Assembly (NCBI GenBank): GCA_948144175.1 | Contig: CANXME010002497.1 | Location: 682,001 to 746,000, forward strand | Source of the DNA: Closterium sp. NIES-65 | Taxonomy: Eukaryota > Streptophyta > Zygnematophyceae > Desmidiales > Closteriaceae | Direction: 5' to 3' | DNA: 64,000 nucleotides | In this document: positions 9,910 to 21,178 of the stretch, piece by piece | Position numbering within the stretch: position 1 is the first letter of the stretch | Layout: every line of letters starts with the position of its first letter | The notes under the pieces: generated by a model | Database searches by the model: none | Told to the model about the DNA's origin: nothing | Seen by the model: the letters and a program-made list of their open reading frames with translations, nothing else | Translations under genes and position numbers: made by a program

Positions 9910-11740
9910 AGCAAGTGAGGCCAGGTAGGCACAAGACATAGCAAAGTACAGAAGCGCTGATGATCACGAGGCGGAAGGGCCTTGGTGAAGATATCAGCAG
10001 TGTTGGCCTCGGAGGCCACGTAGGTGAGGCGGAGCTAACCACGTTGCTGCAGCTCACGAGCCAGGAAGTAATGGAGAGCAATGTGCTTCGTTCTGAGCTA
10101 ACCACATAGCGTGCCAAGATGCTAAGAGGGTATGCAAGGTCAGGTCGTGTGCAGGTCATGAGGTACATGAGGCAGCCAACAAGCTCTGGGTACGGGCCAC
10201 TCGCCTCTACGGACTCATCCGAAGGCAGAGCTGAGAGCGAGTGGCGAGTAGACAGAGCAGTGGCCTGAGGCGAGGAGTACGTGAAGCCGAAGCGCTGAAG
10301 GACCTGCTGTACCATGTGTGACTGAGTCAGGGTAATGGTGCGCTGTGCTCTGTCCCGTGTGATCTGCAAGCCAAGGTAGTTGCGCAGTTCACCCAGGTCT
10401 GTGCACGTGTGTCTCTTTTGCAGCTTTAACTTCACGTGGGCGAGTCCAGCAGTGTCAGCAGTGGCAAAGACCAAGTCGTCGACGTACACGATGATGTAGA
10501 ACGGCGGCAGAGAGGTGTCGGTGCGCAGAAGCAGCGACGGGTCGGCTGTAGAAGGAGCAAACCCAAGAGCCGCAAGTGTAGTTCTCAGTGTGTCGTGCCA
10601 CTCACGGGGCGCCTGGCGGAGACCGTAGACTGGCCGCCGGAGGCTCTACTGGGTACCAGGAGGAAACGACCCAGTGAAGCCAGGTGGGCGGTGCAGCAAG
10701 ATCTCCTCGGGCAGGCTGCCCTGCAGGAAAGCTGTGCTGAAGTCAAGAGAGTGAAGCTCGTAGTCGCGCTGAGCGGCTATGTGCAGCAGCACCCGAAGAG
10801 TGGTCATCTTCGGGGTGGGACAGAAGGTCTGAAAGTAGTCAACTCCCTGCCGCTGACTGAAGCCTCGAGCCACGTAACGCGCCTTGAAGACAGGCGGAGA
10901 ACCTGGCGCTCGCTTCACCCTGAAAATCCACATGCCATTGACGATCGCCCCAGGTGGGGGAACCTTGTCGACGTAGGTGCCTGTGGACTTCTAGGAAGCC
11001 ATCTCTGCGTCTATGGCTGACTGCCACTGAGAGGAGTAGGGACCCTCGATCGCCTCAGCGTACGATCGAGGAGTCGGGATGTCTGGTGCATCCGGGTCTC
11101 CCTCAAGGGCAATCAGCGTGGACACGAGATGAGGCAAAGCAGCAGCAAAACACTGGAACTCCTCCTGCCTGTCCTCAAGGACGTCCGTGCTAAGAGCACA
11201 CTCACCCCCAACGGACGGAGGACAGACAGACTTAGACTCAGCAACAAGACTGGCAGCGTAGTCTAGACGATAGCGAGCAGCGAAGTCGACAAGCTCAGCA
11301 ACTAGGGCAGACGCAACAGTGGACTCAAAGGAAGGGTCAGTGACAAGAGTAGCAAGAAGGCGCGTGACCGAAGGACTAGCAGCACGAAGGGAGTCAGACT
11401 TCGGGTCAGCAAGAATAGGAAGAGAGGACTCTGGAGGAGACAGCAACGGGACACGCAGAGGGGCAGTGGAAGGACGCAGTGCCATCTGGTGTGTGCCGGG
11501 GACCGCAGAAGGACGCGAACGCGCGGCACGACGACTAGTGCGAGCAGCACTAACAGGCGATGCAGGACGAGACGCAGGCTCACGATGCTCAGCAAGACCT
11601 CCTGTAGGACCAGTGTAGGGAGAAGGAGCAGGTAGAGGGGAGGCGGGCTGTAACTGTGACTGTGACTGGACCGGCTGTGGACACTCTAAGGGAGGAGCAC
11701 GACCAGGAGAGGGCGGGAGACCAAGACCCTGCTCCAAGAG
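9910..11740 (-). pseudogene. RT and RNase H remnant of E3
   Basis: RT wording matches the other copies: MWIFRVKRAPGSPPVFKARY near 10875-10933, and the YVDD box near 10478-10490 followed by LVFATAD. QSHMVQQVLQRFGF is near 10290-10330. The RNase H part toward 9920-10110 is incomplete. Upstream is a Ser/Ala-rich linker with the conserved block LATLVTDPSFESTVASALVA near 11290-11350. Decayed fossil. Confidence 0.8.
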
Positions 11741-13140
11741 CGGAACGAAGTACAGCCTCGGCCGCTCAGCGCCTCCACAACCAGCAAGGACGGCACTAGT
11801 ACCCCCAGCGGCAGCACTAGCGCCAGCAGTACCTCCAGCTCCACCAGCGCCAACTCCAGTACCCTCAGAAGCACCAGCGCCAGCAGCACCACCAGCGCCA
11901 ACACCCCCAGCAGCTCCAGCTCCAGTAGCACCAGCTCGAGTAGGACCGTCAGCTCCAGCATCCTCAGCAGCACCCCCAGACGCACCAGCGCCAACACCCC
12001 TAGCAGCTTAAGCTCCAGTAGCCCAGTACTGCCAGCAGCTCCAACAGGACCAACTCTAGTAGCCCCAGCAGCACCCCCAGTCTCAGCAGCACGTCTCCAG
12101 CGGCGGGCAAACCACTCGCGCAACTCCTGTGGAGAGAGCGGCTCCCGCCTCGACGAAGCACTGCCGGCGGCCATACGAGCAGACCCAGCGCCCCCAGGCT
12201 CCGCACCCCCAGGCTCCGCACCCCCAGGCTCCGCACCCCCAGACCTATCACCCCCAGACCCAGCACCCCCAGACTCAGAACCCCCACTCTCAGCAACCCT
12301 AGTCTCAGCACCCCCAGACCCGGTACCCACAGGCTCAGCACCCCTAGCAGCAGCAGAGTCAACAGCTACCTCGACAGGCTCGACTGCGTCTACCTGGGAC
12401 ACACCTGACGGGGCAGGACCCTGAGGGGGGAGGGGGTCTACCGGGGGAGGACCTGGTGAAAGGAAGAGCGGCGGCGGGGGGAGGGGCGCAGTGCGGAAGG
12501 GGAAGAGACGGTAGTAAGGTACCGACTCGTCAAAGGTGATGTCCTGGGAGGACAGAACACGGCGCGAGGTGGGGTGGTAAAACTGCCACCCAGGTGCGTC
12601 AGGGGGGAAGCCAAGGTCTGGCGGATGCCCTGTGCACGATAGAAGGCTCCCAGACGGGCAGAGGAAAACTCCTCGCCTCTGTCCAAGTGCAGACGCAGAA
12701 CAGGAAAGTCCGAGCCGAAACTCTCTCTGAGCTGGAGACGAGCTGCGCGAATCCAGTCGATCAACACCTCAGTGACGTCACCCTTGCTGCGCAAGGGTAA
12801 GACTGTGGTGTAACGCGAGTAGTCGTCAACCACAAGCAGGAAGTACCACTCGCGCCCCTGCCCACTGACGTGGGCTGGGCCCCACACGTCCAGGTAGAGA
12901 GTCTGCAGCGGAGCCTCTGTCGGAGGAAACTCAGAGGAGTGAGGGGCGGCGCGCTGTCGCCCCTCGACGGAGGGGAGGTAGAGACCGAGGGAGACCAGAG
13001 ACAAGGACACAGGAGGCCATGCCTCGGAGACGAGGCAGGGAGGGGTGACCAAGTCGGTGGTGCCAAAGGAGAGTCTGGTGGGATAGCAGACGACACGAGC
13101 AGGGAGCAGACTCAGGAAAAGACCTGGACGCCGCAGCAAA
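11740..13140 (-). pseudogene. Integrase and IN-RT linker remnant of E3
   Basis: The integrase core is recognised by YLDVWGPAHVSGQGREWYFL near 12840-12910, VDDYSRYTTVLPLRSKGD, and the third-strand region with LHLDRGEEFSS near 12660-12690. The linker between integrase and RT carries PGGAE-type pentapeptide repeats (12180-12330) followed by LSPQELREWFARRWRRA near 12090-12140. Broken. Confidence 0.8.
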
Positions 13141-15024
13141 CACTTGACTCGACGCTGCTACCTGGGCAGGAGGAGACTCAGTAGTACGGGTGTACAGGCT
13201 CGACCCTGGCCGACGGGTGAACGTGGCCAAGTGTCGGCCTGTCCGAGCACACGTGCAGTGGGTCACTCGCTGACTCGCAGGAGTGAACTGGTCAACCCCC
13301 CTATCCTTTAGGTCCGCTCCACTCACCAAGTTCGTAGAGAACGAGGGGAGGTAGAGACCTGACAGGGTGCCAGAGGGCGCTGCCGGGCACGGTAAGACAG
13401 TGGAGAAGCTAGCAAGGACAGGACCCCTTGAGGGGTCTGCCAGGGAGACTGCAACCGGCCGACTAAGCGGCGTAAGAGTGGTGCGGTCTCGAAAGAAGGA
13501 GCGGGACGCACCCGAGTCAGGGGTGAAGGTGTGGAAGGCCTGAGCCGACGTAGTACCTGAGAGAGCAGACTCACAAGCACCTGGGGCAGTAGACGCACTG
13601 GCACCTGGGGCAGCAGATGCACTGGCACCTGGGGCAGCAAACGCGCTAGCACCTAGAGCAGCAGCCTCACCGGCACCTATAGCAGCAGCCTCACCAGCAC
13701 CTAGAGCATCATAGTCAAGATCAAAGACGGCAACCCCCGCCCTAGACAGATCTCCCCAGCGAGGGATCTTTGGCGCCTCAAGGAACTGGCAATGCCACGC
13801 GTCCATCAGGTGACCAAAGCAGCGCTGGGTGGAGTGCGGGCCTCCGCACTGCTCACCAGCTCGGTCGCCGGTACGGAGGACGTAAGTGTAGGGACCAAAA
13901 CCCCCACCGCGCTGACGCGCAGTGTACCACTCACGAAGCTGCTGAGGGGACAGGGTCACACCACTCCGCTGCTGCTGGCGCAGACCACCACCGGAGCCAC
14001 TCCTCTGCGCAGAGTCGCGACCCGCTCCACCACCGCCGCCGCCGCCGCCGCCGCCTCCGCCGCCTCCTCCACCTCCGCCTCCTCCGCCACCTCCGCCGCC
14101 TCCGCTCCCTCCGCCACCACCACCGCCTCCGCCGCCTCCAGTGCTGCCGCCGCCGCCGCCACTCCCGGCACCACTCCCACCACCACCCCCACTCCCTCCA
14201 CTGCCTCCACCACCACCTCCACCGCCCCCTCCAGTCCCTCCAGCGCCCTTGCCCCCCTTGCCCTTGCCGGTGCGGTATTTCCCGCTCGGGACAGACGCAG
14301 CGCCGACCGACTCGAAGCCAATGAGGTCGGCCGCAGCAGCTGAGGCAACAGAGGGCAAGAGGGGGGAGGGAGAACACCCCTCAAAGACGTGGGTGCGAGG
14401 GTCACCACGAGAGGCTCCTACAGCGACTATGCTCTTCTCTGCCGCTAGGAGGGCCTTCTCGAGGAGGTCAACAGTGAGAGTGGTGGGGCAAACTGAGAGG
14501 AAGTGGTCCCTGACTACGCGGAGAGAGTCAGGGAGCCTGGTGACTATGTAGTAGAGGGTGATGTACATGGGGGGGGGGGGGGGGGTCTTGGCGCAGAACT
14601 CAGCAGGAAGCGCAGCGCGGTAGCGAGTGTCACTAGTGCGGAGGTGCGTAATGAGGTCAGCGACTGTGGGAAAGGCAGCAAGGTCAGGGAAGAGGTACGG
14701 TAGCATGAGGCGGCTCAGTGCAGCAGTGGCAGGGGAAGAGTAGCGTGCAACTACAGCGTCATACAAGGTCTGAGCACTCTTGTACTGGCTAAAGTGTGCA
14801 CGCTCAATGGTCGGTAAGTGGCGGCGCACAGCAAGGCGAGCAGCAGCATCACGCGTGGCCCACTGTGAGCGAACAGTGGCGTCAGCATCAGCAGCAGGGG
14901 CAGGAGAGGCACCAGAAGTGAGGTCAAACAGGGAGAGACCGTCTGCCCTATCGCACTGTAGGAAGAGCTGCAGATCATCTACCCAGACCTCAGCGTCAAA
15001 GGTGAGAACTCTAGGGGAGGCCAT
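12931..15024 (-). pseudogene. Gag-protease region of E3
   Basis: Starts at the ATG at 15024 (MASPRVLTFDAEVWVDDL). Gag N-terminal helices carry YDAVVARYSSPATAALSRL. A long Gly-rich tract (about 13990-14270) is followed by LSPQQLREWY (near 13930-13965) and a CCHC-like motif with unusual spacing (near 13810-13890). Degenerate GASA repeats come next, then the protease active site DSGASRSFF near 13495-13525. The HRLGHPSLPRL pre-integrase motif is near 13030-13065. A homopolymer G run on the plus strand lies at about 14567-14586. Fossil coding region. Confidence 0.82.
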
Positions 15025-15099
15025 GACAGCAGTAGACAGGCAGTGAGTACACTGGGGCAGGGCAGTGCAGTGGCAGAGACGCTGCTCTTACCAGGCAAG

Positions 15100-16080
15100 T
15101 GGGGCGGTCCCGGGCAGGCGGACAGGCGGCAGCGCCTCGGCTGCGGTGCGGCTCGGCGGCTCGGCGGCTTGGCTGCTGGGCGGCTCGGCGGTCGGGCGGC
15201 TCGGCAGCAGGGCGGCTCAGTGGTCAGGCGGCTCGGCTGCTCAGCGGCTCGGCTGCTGGGCGGCTCGGTGGTCGGGCGGCTCGGCTGCAGGGCGGCTCGG
15301 CGGTCGGGCGCTTCGGCTGCTCGGCGGCTCGGCTGCTTGGTGGCTGGGCTACTCGGCGGCTCGGGCGATGGGCGGCTGAGCGGCGACGGGGCCGTGGAAG
15401 GGCGGTGACGGGGCCGTTGAAAGGGCGGCGACGGGCCGCTAAAAGGGCGGCGACGGGCCGCTAAAAGGGCGGCGACGGGCCGCTAAAAGGGCGGCGACGG
15501 GCCGCTGAAAGGGTGGCGACTAGGCCGCGGAAGGGGGGGGGGGGCGACGGGGTCGCTGCAGGGCGGCGACGGGGCCGCGGAAGGGCGGCGACGGGGCCGC
15601 TGAAAGGGCGGGCGGCAACGGGGCCGCTGAAAGGGCAGCGACGAGGCCGCTGAAAGGGCGGCGACGGGGCCGCTGGAGGGCGGCGACGGGGCCGCTGGAG
15701 GGCGGTGACGGGGCCGCGGAAGGGCGGTGTCGGGGCCGCGGAAGGGCGGCGATGGGGCCGCTTTAAGGACGGGCGGCGAGGCCATGGAAGGGCGACGACG
15801 GGGCCGTGGAAGGGCGGCGACGGGGCCGCTGAAAAGGGCGGCGACGGGGCTGCTGAAAGGGCAGCGACGGGGCCACTGAAAAGGGCGGCGACGGGGCCGC
15901 TGAAAGGGCGGCGACGGGGCCGCAGTAAGGGGCGGCGACGGGGCCGCTTAAAGGGCGGCGCGACGGGGCCACAAGGGTGGCGCGACGGGGCCGCAAGGGC
16001 GGCGCGACGGGGCCGTTAGGGGCCGTAAAAGGGGCTGCTAGAGGCCGCTAGAGGGGGAACGACACGGGGCGCAACTCGGG
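15100..16080. repeat. GC-rich tandem-repeat leader of E3
   Basis: Two blocks: CGGCTCGGCGG-type short repeats (about 15130-15375), then units of about 20-24 bp around GGCGACGGGGCCGCTGAAAG (15380-15990). It lies between Gag and primer site, as in E2 and E4. Confidence 0.85.
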
Positions 16081-16163
16081 CAGGGGCCAAGCGTGCTTCT
16101 GGCAGGAAAAAAAAGTCGGTGGGCCCTAGGAACAGTTCCCACGAGGGAACCAGCTCCATACCA

Positions 16164-16296
16164 TGTGAAGATTAGAACGAGAGAATGAATGAACTATGAA
16201 ACAGCTGGGTACAAATACTAACCCTAATTGGGTTGTACCCCTTATGAGCTACCCCACTACAGCCTACACAAATGTATAAGCTATAATGTTCTGACA
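16164..16296 (-). repeat. 5' LTR of E3 with primer-binding site
   Basis: 133 bp. On the minus strand the LTR ends CTTCACA and is followed by TGGTATGGAGCTGG (16150-16163), a near match to the initiator-Met tRNA complement. Confidence 0.92.
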
Positions 16297-17012
16297 AGGT
16301 CCGGTCCAGTGCAACAACGGGTCGGCAAGAGCCAAGCGCACCGCGGGAAGCGGACGGCTGAATGTACATCCGCTTGAAGCATCCGTTGACCGTCTGAATC
16401 TTGAACTTTCCAGCCGGATCTATCTCCTGGAACCTTCTTGCCAAGTCTAGGAGCAACCTGAACGACTCCTGCCAATCCCCGTACATCTCCTTCTGAATTG
16501 CCTCACGCAGCCGCCACGCCTGCTTGTAACTGATACGAAACTTGCTGTGGGTTGTGAGAAGCTGCTGCAAGATCTTCGCCGAAATGAATGGTGCGCCATG
16601 AACAAGGTTGCCCCATTGCCTCTTCATGGCCCTAACGCTGTTGGCGAGGGCGTTTGCTCCCTGCTCTCGCTTGTGTTTGCTGCATATGTGAGTTATGGGC
16701 GGGGAAAGCGACGTCACCATCCAGAATCCGCCGTGTACTACCTTACTGTAACTACATTCCCAAGGACAAATGGGCGTTTCTCCATAGGTGGGCGTCCGCC
16801 ACCTCGATAGTCCCGAATCCAAAACGGTGATGCAACGCGAAGGCCTGCACTGCCTTGAGAGCCGCATCCCTTGAGGAGTATATTCCACCTTGCCTTAATG
16901 GGGCATTATCTCTAGGAGCTTTTGGTCATGCAGGCGGTACGGGGGGAATGTTTCGCATTGCTTCTAAGATATTATTCGCTAAACGCTCGGCGAGTTCAGA
17001 TGGTTCCGACAT
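16297..17012 (-). pseudogene. MULE transposase, N-terminal part
   Basis: Upstream part of the same MuDR-type transposase. The likely start is the ATG at 17012 (MSEPSELAERLANNILEAMR). An in-frame TGA follows at 16928-16926, and a frame change is needed near 16800 to reach the downstream block. The N-terminal region contains SRDAALKAVQAFALHHRFGF, like MULE N-terminal domains. The downstream block carries FWMVTSLSPPITHICSKHKR (the W...H-x-C motif), FRISYKQAWRLREAI, GDWQESFRLL, then CFKRMYIQPSASRGAL and RPVVALDRT with the first catalytic Asp. The gene stops at the E3 insertion. Without E3 and one AGGTC copy, the frame runs on as LDRTFLICAQRATLLIAVVL into 9586-8989. Confidence 0.82.
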
Positions 17013-17098
17013 GGTTGCTACTGCGCATTGAAACTAGTCCGTCACATTTAATTGCAGAGCTAGGTACTGGCAGACTTTAAGAACTTTGAAAGCCCCCC

Positions 17099-17368
17099 CT
17101 AGTAATCTGTTTTTAACAATAGTATGGACACAACGGTACGTTGACGAGTACCAGTCTGAACAACAGTGAGTTCAAGGAGGAAAGGTGTGGTGGCTGCAAT
17201 TTCATTGGCGGGAAACTGGGTGCGCTCAACAGTGACAGGGATTTGGATCTCCAAAAGTGCTTCACGGGCCATAAGTGAGACTTGCGCAACGACATTGGCG
17301 GGAGTGAATTTTCTATTGGTGAATTCTCTACGCGTGCGAAAATCAGCGGTTGAACTGTTTGAGGTGTT
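17099..17368 (-). other. Possible exon fragment, unknown protein
   Basis: A stop-free minus-strand stretch of 89 codons reading EFTNR, then ANVVAQVSLMAREALLEIQI, VERTQFPANEIAATTPFLLE and LTVVQTGTRQRTVVSIL, ending at a TAG. Its composition looks protein-like, but I recognise no family. It overlaps the 428-bp segment repeated at 31033-31460, and in that copy the same frame is open over the shared part. Function unknown; chance is possible. Confidence 0.2.
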
Positions 17369-17592
17369 TCACGTGTTGTTTACGGGCCATGCAGCGAACG
17401 TGAGTGGCGGGAGAACTGAGCGTCCGTTAAATAAGCACAGTGTATCCATGTTTGAAGGAACGAATCTCATTGAAATCATCGGACCCCATTGTTACGATTG
17501 CTTCATGGGTGGCGTAATGATTGGTATGGTAATTCAGTTCAAATTGTCACCATGGGCAGAAACCATCAGCCATTCAAAAACTCGTCAAAAAC
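17165..17592. repeat. 428-bp target duplication flanking E4, left copy
   Basis: This 428-bp segment is repeated in the same orientation at 31033-31460, with 9 substitutions by eye (2.1%) and no length change. E4 lies exactly between the two copies. Host-type sequence, not LTR sequence. Confidence 0.92.
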
Positions 17593-17713
17593 TGTCAAAT
17601 TATAATGTTGTGTAGGCTATAGTGGGGTAACCTATATGGGGTACACATTTCTAGGGTTGCATATTTGTATCACTTTCGTTCCTTAGTCAATCATTCTCGT
17701 TTCAGTTTTCTCA
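17593..17713 (+). repeat. 5' LTR of E4 with primer-binding site
   Basis: 121 bp, TGTCAAATTATAATG to TTTTCTCA. TGGTATCGAGCAGG follows at 17714-17727: the initiator-Met tRNA complement with one base fewer than TGGTATCAGAGC. Confidence 0.9.
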
Positions 17714-17839
17714 TGGTATCGAGCAGGTTCCCTAGTGCGAACTGTGCCTAGGGCCCACCACATCGATTTTTTTTTTCCCCTGCCCGGAGCGCGCTCAGCC
17801 CGAGTCGCGCTCCTCTCTCTCACTGCGTCGCGCCGCCCT

Positions 17840-18510
17840 AGCGGCCTCGTCGCCCTAGCGGCCCCGTCGCCCTTGCGGCCCCATCGTCCTAGCGGCCCCG
17901 TCGCCTGGCCCTACGGCCCCGTCGCCTCGCCCTACGGCCCCGGCGCCGCCCTGTCCCGGCCCCGCCGCCCTTTGCTGCGGCCCCGCCGCCCTTCGCTGCG
18001 GCCCTGCCGCCCTTCACTGTGGCCCCGCCGCCCTTCGCTGCGGCCTCGCCGCCCTTCGCTGCGGCCCCGCCGCCCTTCTTTGCGGCCCCGCCGCCCTTCG
18101 CTACGGCCCCGCCGCCCTTCGCTACGGCCCCGCCGCCCGTCTCGCTGCGGCCCCGCCGCCTACCTTGCGGCTCCGCCGCCCTTCGCTGCGGCCCCGCCGC
18201 CCCTCTCGCTGCGGCCCCGCCGCCTACCTTGCTGCTCTGCCGCCCTTCGCTGCGGCCCCGATGCCCCTCTCGCTACGGCCCCGCCGCCCCTTTCGCTGCG
18301 GCCCCGCCGCCTACCTTACGGCCCCGCCGCCGTTCGCTGCGGCCCCACCGCCCTTCGCTGCGGCCCCGCCGACCTTCGCTGCGGCCCCGCCGCCCTACCG
18401 AGCCGCCCAAGCCGCCCGAGCCGCCCGAGCCACCTGAGCCGCCTGAGCCGCAGAGGAGCCGAGCCGCTGGTGTCGCCGAGCCGCAGTTGCTGCTGAGCCG
18501 CCCGAGTCGC
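17840..18510. repeat. GC-rich tandem-repeat leader of E4
   Basis: Units of about 20 bp (GCGGCCCCGCCGCCCTTCGCT and variants), then GAGCCGCC repeats up to about 18510, lying between the primer site and the Gag start at 18637. Several overlapping frames are open because of composition only. Confidence 0.85.
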
Positions 18511-18636
18511 CCGAGCCGCCATGTTGACGTGCTGCTGTGCTGCCGAGCTGCCTGAACCGCCCTGTCTGGTGAGAGCAGCGCTTCTGTCACTGCACTGCCC
18601 CTGTCCTACAGTTAGCACTGCTAGCCTACTACTGTC

Positions 18637-19617
18637 ATGGCCACCCCCAGTGTTCTCGCTTTTGACACTGAGGGTCGGGCCATTGACTTTGAGGTCTGGG
18701 TAGATGACCTGCAGCTTTTCCTACAGTGCGATAGGGCCGACGGTCTCTCCCTCTTTGACCTCACCTCTGGTGCCTCCCTTGCCCCTGCTGCCGATGCCGA
18801 CGCCACTGTTCGCTCCCAGTGGGCCACTCGCGATGCTGCTGCACGTCTTGCTGTGCGTCGCCACCTGCCTACCACTGAGCGCGCACACTTTAGTCAGTAC
18901 AAGAGTGCTCAGACCTTGTACGACGCCGTAGCTGCGCGCTACTCTTCCCCTGCCACTGCTGCACTGAGCCGCCTCATGCTGCCGTACCTCTTCCCTCACC
19001 TTGCTGCCTTTCCCACAGTCGCTGACCTCATTACGCACCTCCGCACTAGTGACACTCGCTACCGCGCTGCGCTTCCTGCTGAGTTCTGCGCCACGAACCC
19101 CCCCCCCCCCCATGTACATCACTCTCTATTATATAGTCACCCGCCTCCCTGACTCCCTTCGTGTAGTCAGGGACCACTTCCTCTCGGTCTGTCCCACCAC
19201 TCTCACTGTTGACCTCCTAGAGAAGGCCCTCCTAGCAGTGGAGAAGAGCATAGTCGCTGTAGGAGCCTCTCGTGGTGACCCTCGCACCCCCATCTTTGAG
19301 GGGTGTTCCCCTTCCCCCCTTTTGCACTCTGTCGCCTCTGCTGCTGCGGCCGACCTTATTGGTCTTGAGTCGTTCGGTGCGGCGTCTACCCCTAGCGAGA
19401 GACACCGCTCTGGCAAGGGCAAAGGGGGCAAGGGCGCGGGTGAAGCTAGCGGGGGTGGCAGAGGTGGCGGTGGAGGCGGCGGAGGGAGTGGGGGTGGTAC
19501 GCTGCGCGTCAGCGTGGTGGGGGTTTTGGTCCGTGCACCTACGTCCTTCGCACCGGCGACCGCGCGGGTGAGGAGTGTGGGGGTGCCCACTCCACCCAGC
19601 GCAGCTTTGGCCGCCTG
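18637..19617 (+). pseudogene. Gag region of E4
   Basis: Starts MATPSVLAFDTEGRAIDFEV at 18637. The helical Gag core contains WVDDLQLFLQCDRADGLSLF and LMLPYLFPHLAAFPTVADLI. A Gly-rich tract (19440-19500) follows. The CCHC-like motif (near 19515-19600) reads CTYVLRTG, then CGGAHSTQR. A homopolymer C run at about 19099-19110 sits at the same Gag position as the G run (plus strand) in E3. Fossil. Confidence 0.82.
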
Positions 19618-19731
19618 ACGGACGCTTGGCGTGACCAGTTCCCGGAGGCCACTGAGATCCCCCGCTGGGAAGAGCTGTCTAGGGCAGGTGTAGCTATCTC
19701 TGATCTTGACTTTGATGCTATTCTTGCTGCC

Positions 19732-21175
19732 ATGTATGCTGTGACTTATAGTGACGAGGGTGACTGTTACCAGTGTTTCCCGCCCGATCCGGGCATTGAG
19801 ACTGCTGCTCTAGGTGCTGGTGAGGCTGCTGCTCTAGGTGCTAGTGCGGCTGTTGCTCTAGGTGCCAGTGCGTCTGCGTTCTCAGGTACTGGTGAGTCTG
19901 CGCTCTCAGGTACCGCGTCGGCTTCGGCCTCCCTCACCTTCACACTTGACTCAGGGGCTTCTCGCTCCTTCTTTCGAGACCGCACCACACTCACGCCGCT
20001 TGGTCGGCCGGTTGCAGTCTCCCTGGCAGATCCCTCTAGGGGTCCTGTCCTCTCTCACTTCTCCACTGTCCTCCCGTGTCCGGCTGCCCCCTCTGGCACC
20101 TTGTCTGGTCTTTACCTCCCCTCGTTCTCTACGAACTTGGTGAATGGTGCTGACCTGCAGGATGCAGGGGTTCACCAGTTTACTCCTGCGAGTCAGCGGG
20201 TGACCCACTGCTCGGACGCTCGCACAGGCCGGCACCTTGCAACGTTTACGCGTCCCCCGGGGTCGAGCCTCTACACCCTGACCACTGAGTCTCCTCCTGT
20301 CCCTGCGTCTGGTCAGGTAGCTGCGTCTGGTCAGGTGTTTGCTGCAGCGTCCAGGTCTGGTCCGGAGTCTGCCCCCTGCTCGTGTCGCCTCCTGTCTCAC
20401 GAGACTCTCTTGTGGCACCACCGTCTTGGTCACCCCTCCCTGCCTCGTCTCCAAGGCATGGCTTCCCGTGTCCTTGTCTCTGGTCTTCCCCGGTCCCTCC
20501 CTCCCCTTCCTTAGGGGCCTGGTCCTTCCTGTATCCCCTGTGTCGAGGGGCGGCTACGGGCTGCTCCTCACTCCTCTCCGTTTCCCCCGACAGAGGCCCC
20601 GCTGCAGACGCTTCACATGGACGTGTGGGGCCCGGCCCGCGTCCGTGGACAGGGTCACGAGCGCTACTTTCTGCTGGTGGTTGACGACTACTCGTGTTAC
20701 ACCACAGTCTTCCCCTTGCGCAGCAAGGGCGATGTCACTGAGGTGTTGATCGACTGGATCCGCGCAGCTCGTCTCCAGCTCAGGAGGAGCTTCGGCTCGG
20801 ACTTTCCTGTTCTGCGTCTGCACTCTGACAGAGGCAGAGAGTTCTCCTCTGGCCTTCTGCGAGCCTACTGTCGTGCACGAGGCATCCACCAGCCTACTTT
20901 CGGGCGTTTGTCCGCGACTTGTCTGCGGACAAGCTGTCCCCTCGTGCTGCTCCTTGTATCTTCCTTGGCTTCCCCCCTGATGCGCCAGGGTGGCAGTTCT
21001 ACCACCCCACCTCTCGTCGTTTTCTGTCCTCTCAGGACGTCACGTTTGACAAGTCGGTCCCCTACTACCGCCTCTTCCCCTACCGCACTCCTTCCCTCCC
21101 CCCGCCACCGCTCTTCCTTGTGCCAGGTCCCCCCCCGGTAGACCCTCTCCCCCCTCAGGGTCCTGCCCCTTCAGG
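19732..21175 (+). pseudogene. Protease-integrase region of E4
   Basis: Degenerate GASA repeats (19795-19910) precede the aspartic-protease motif LDSGASRSFFRDRTTLTPL near 19945-20005. The pre-integrase HHRLGHPSLPRL is near 20415-20455. The integrase core is shown by MDVWGPARVRGQGHERYFLL (from 20617), VDDYSCYTTVFPL and LHSDRGREFSS near 20815-20850. Broken. Confidence 0.82.
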
Positions 21176-21178
21176 TGT

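Larger units (their letters stand above)
9587..16296 (-). mobile_element. E3: short-LTR Ty1/Copia element inside the MULE gene
   Basis: A 6,710-bp Copia element on the minus strand, flanked by a perfect 5-bp target duplication AGGTC (9582-9586 and 16297-16301). Its LTRs are both 133 bp and differ at 6 sites (about 4.5%), so it is one of the older paired-LTR insertions here. Parts in order are the 5' LTR, primer site, tandem-repeat leader, Gag, protease, integrase, linker, RT, RNase H, purine tract and 3' LTR. All domains are at least partly recognisable; it is broken, with several breaks. Removing it makes the MULE transposase frame continuous, so it inserted into an already resident DNA transposon. 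Confidence 0.95.

Noticed and set aside
13770-14343. Plus-strand His/Arg- and Thr/Ala-rich frames of about 184 codons
   Set aside because: Antisense reading of the Gly-rich Gag tract of E3.
17166-17615. Plus-strand frames of about 149 and 146 codons in the two 428-bp copies (also 31034-31474)
   Set aside because: No recognisable family, and the frame runs into the LTR in one copy and unrelated DNA in the other. The minus strand looks more protein-like.
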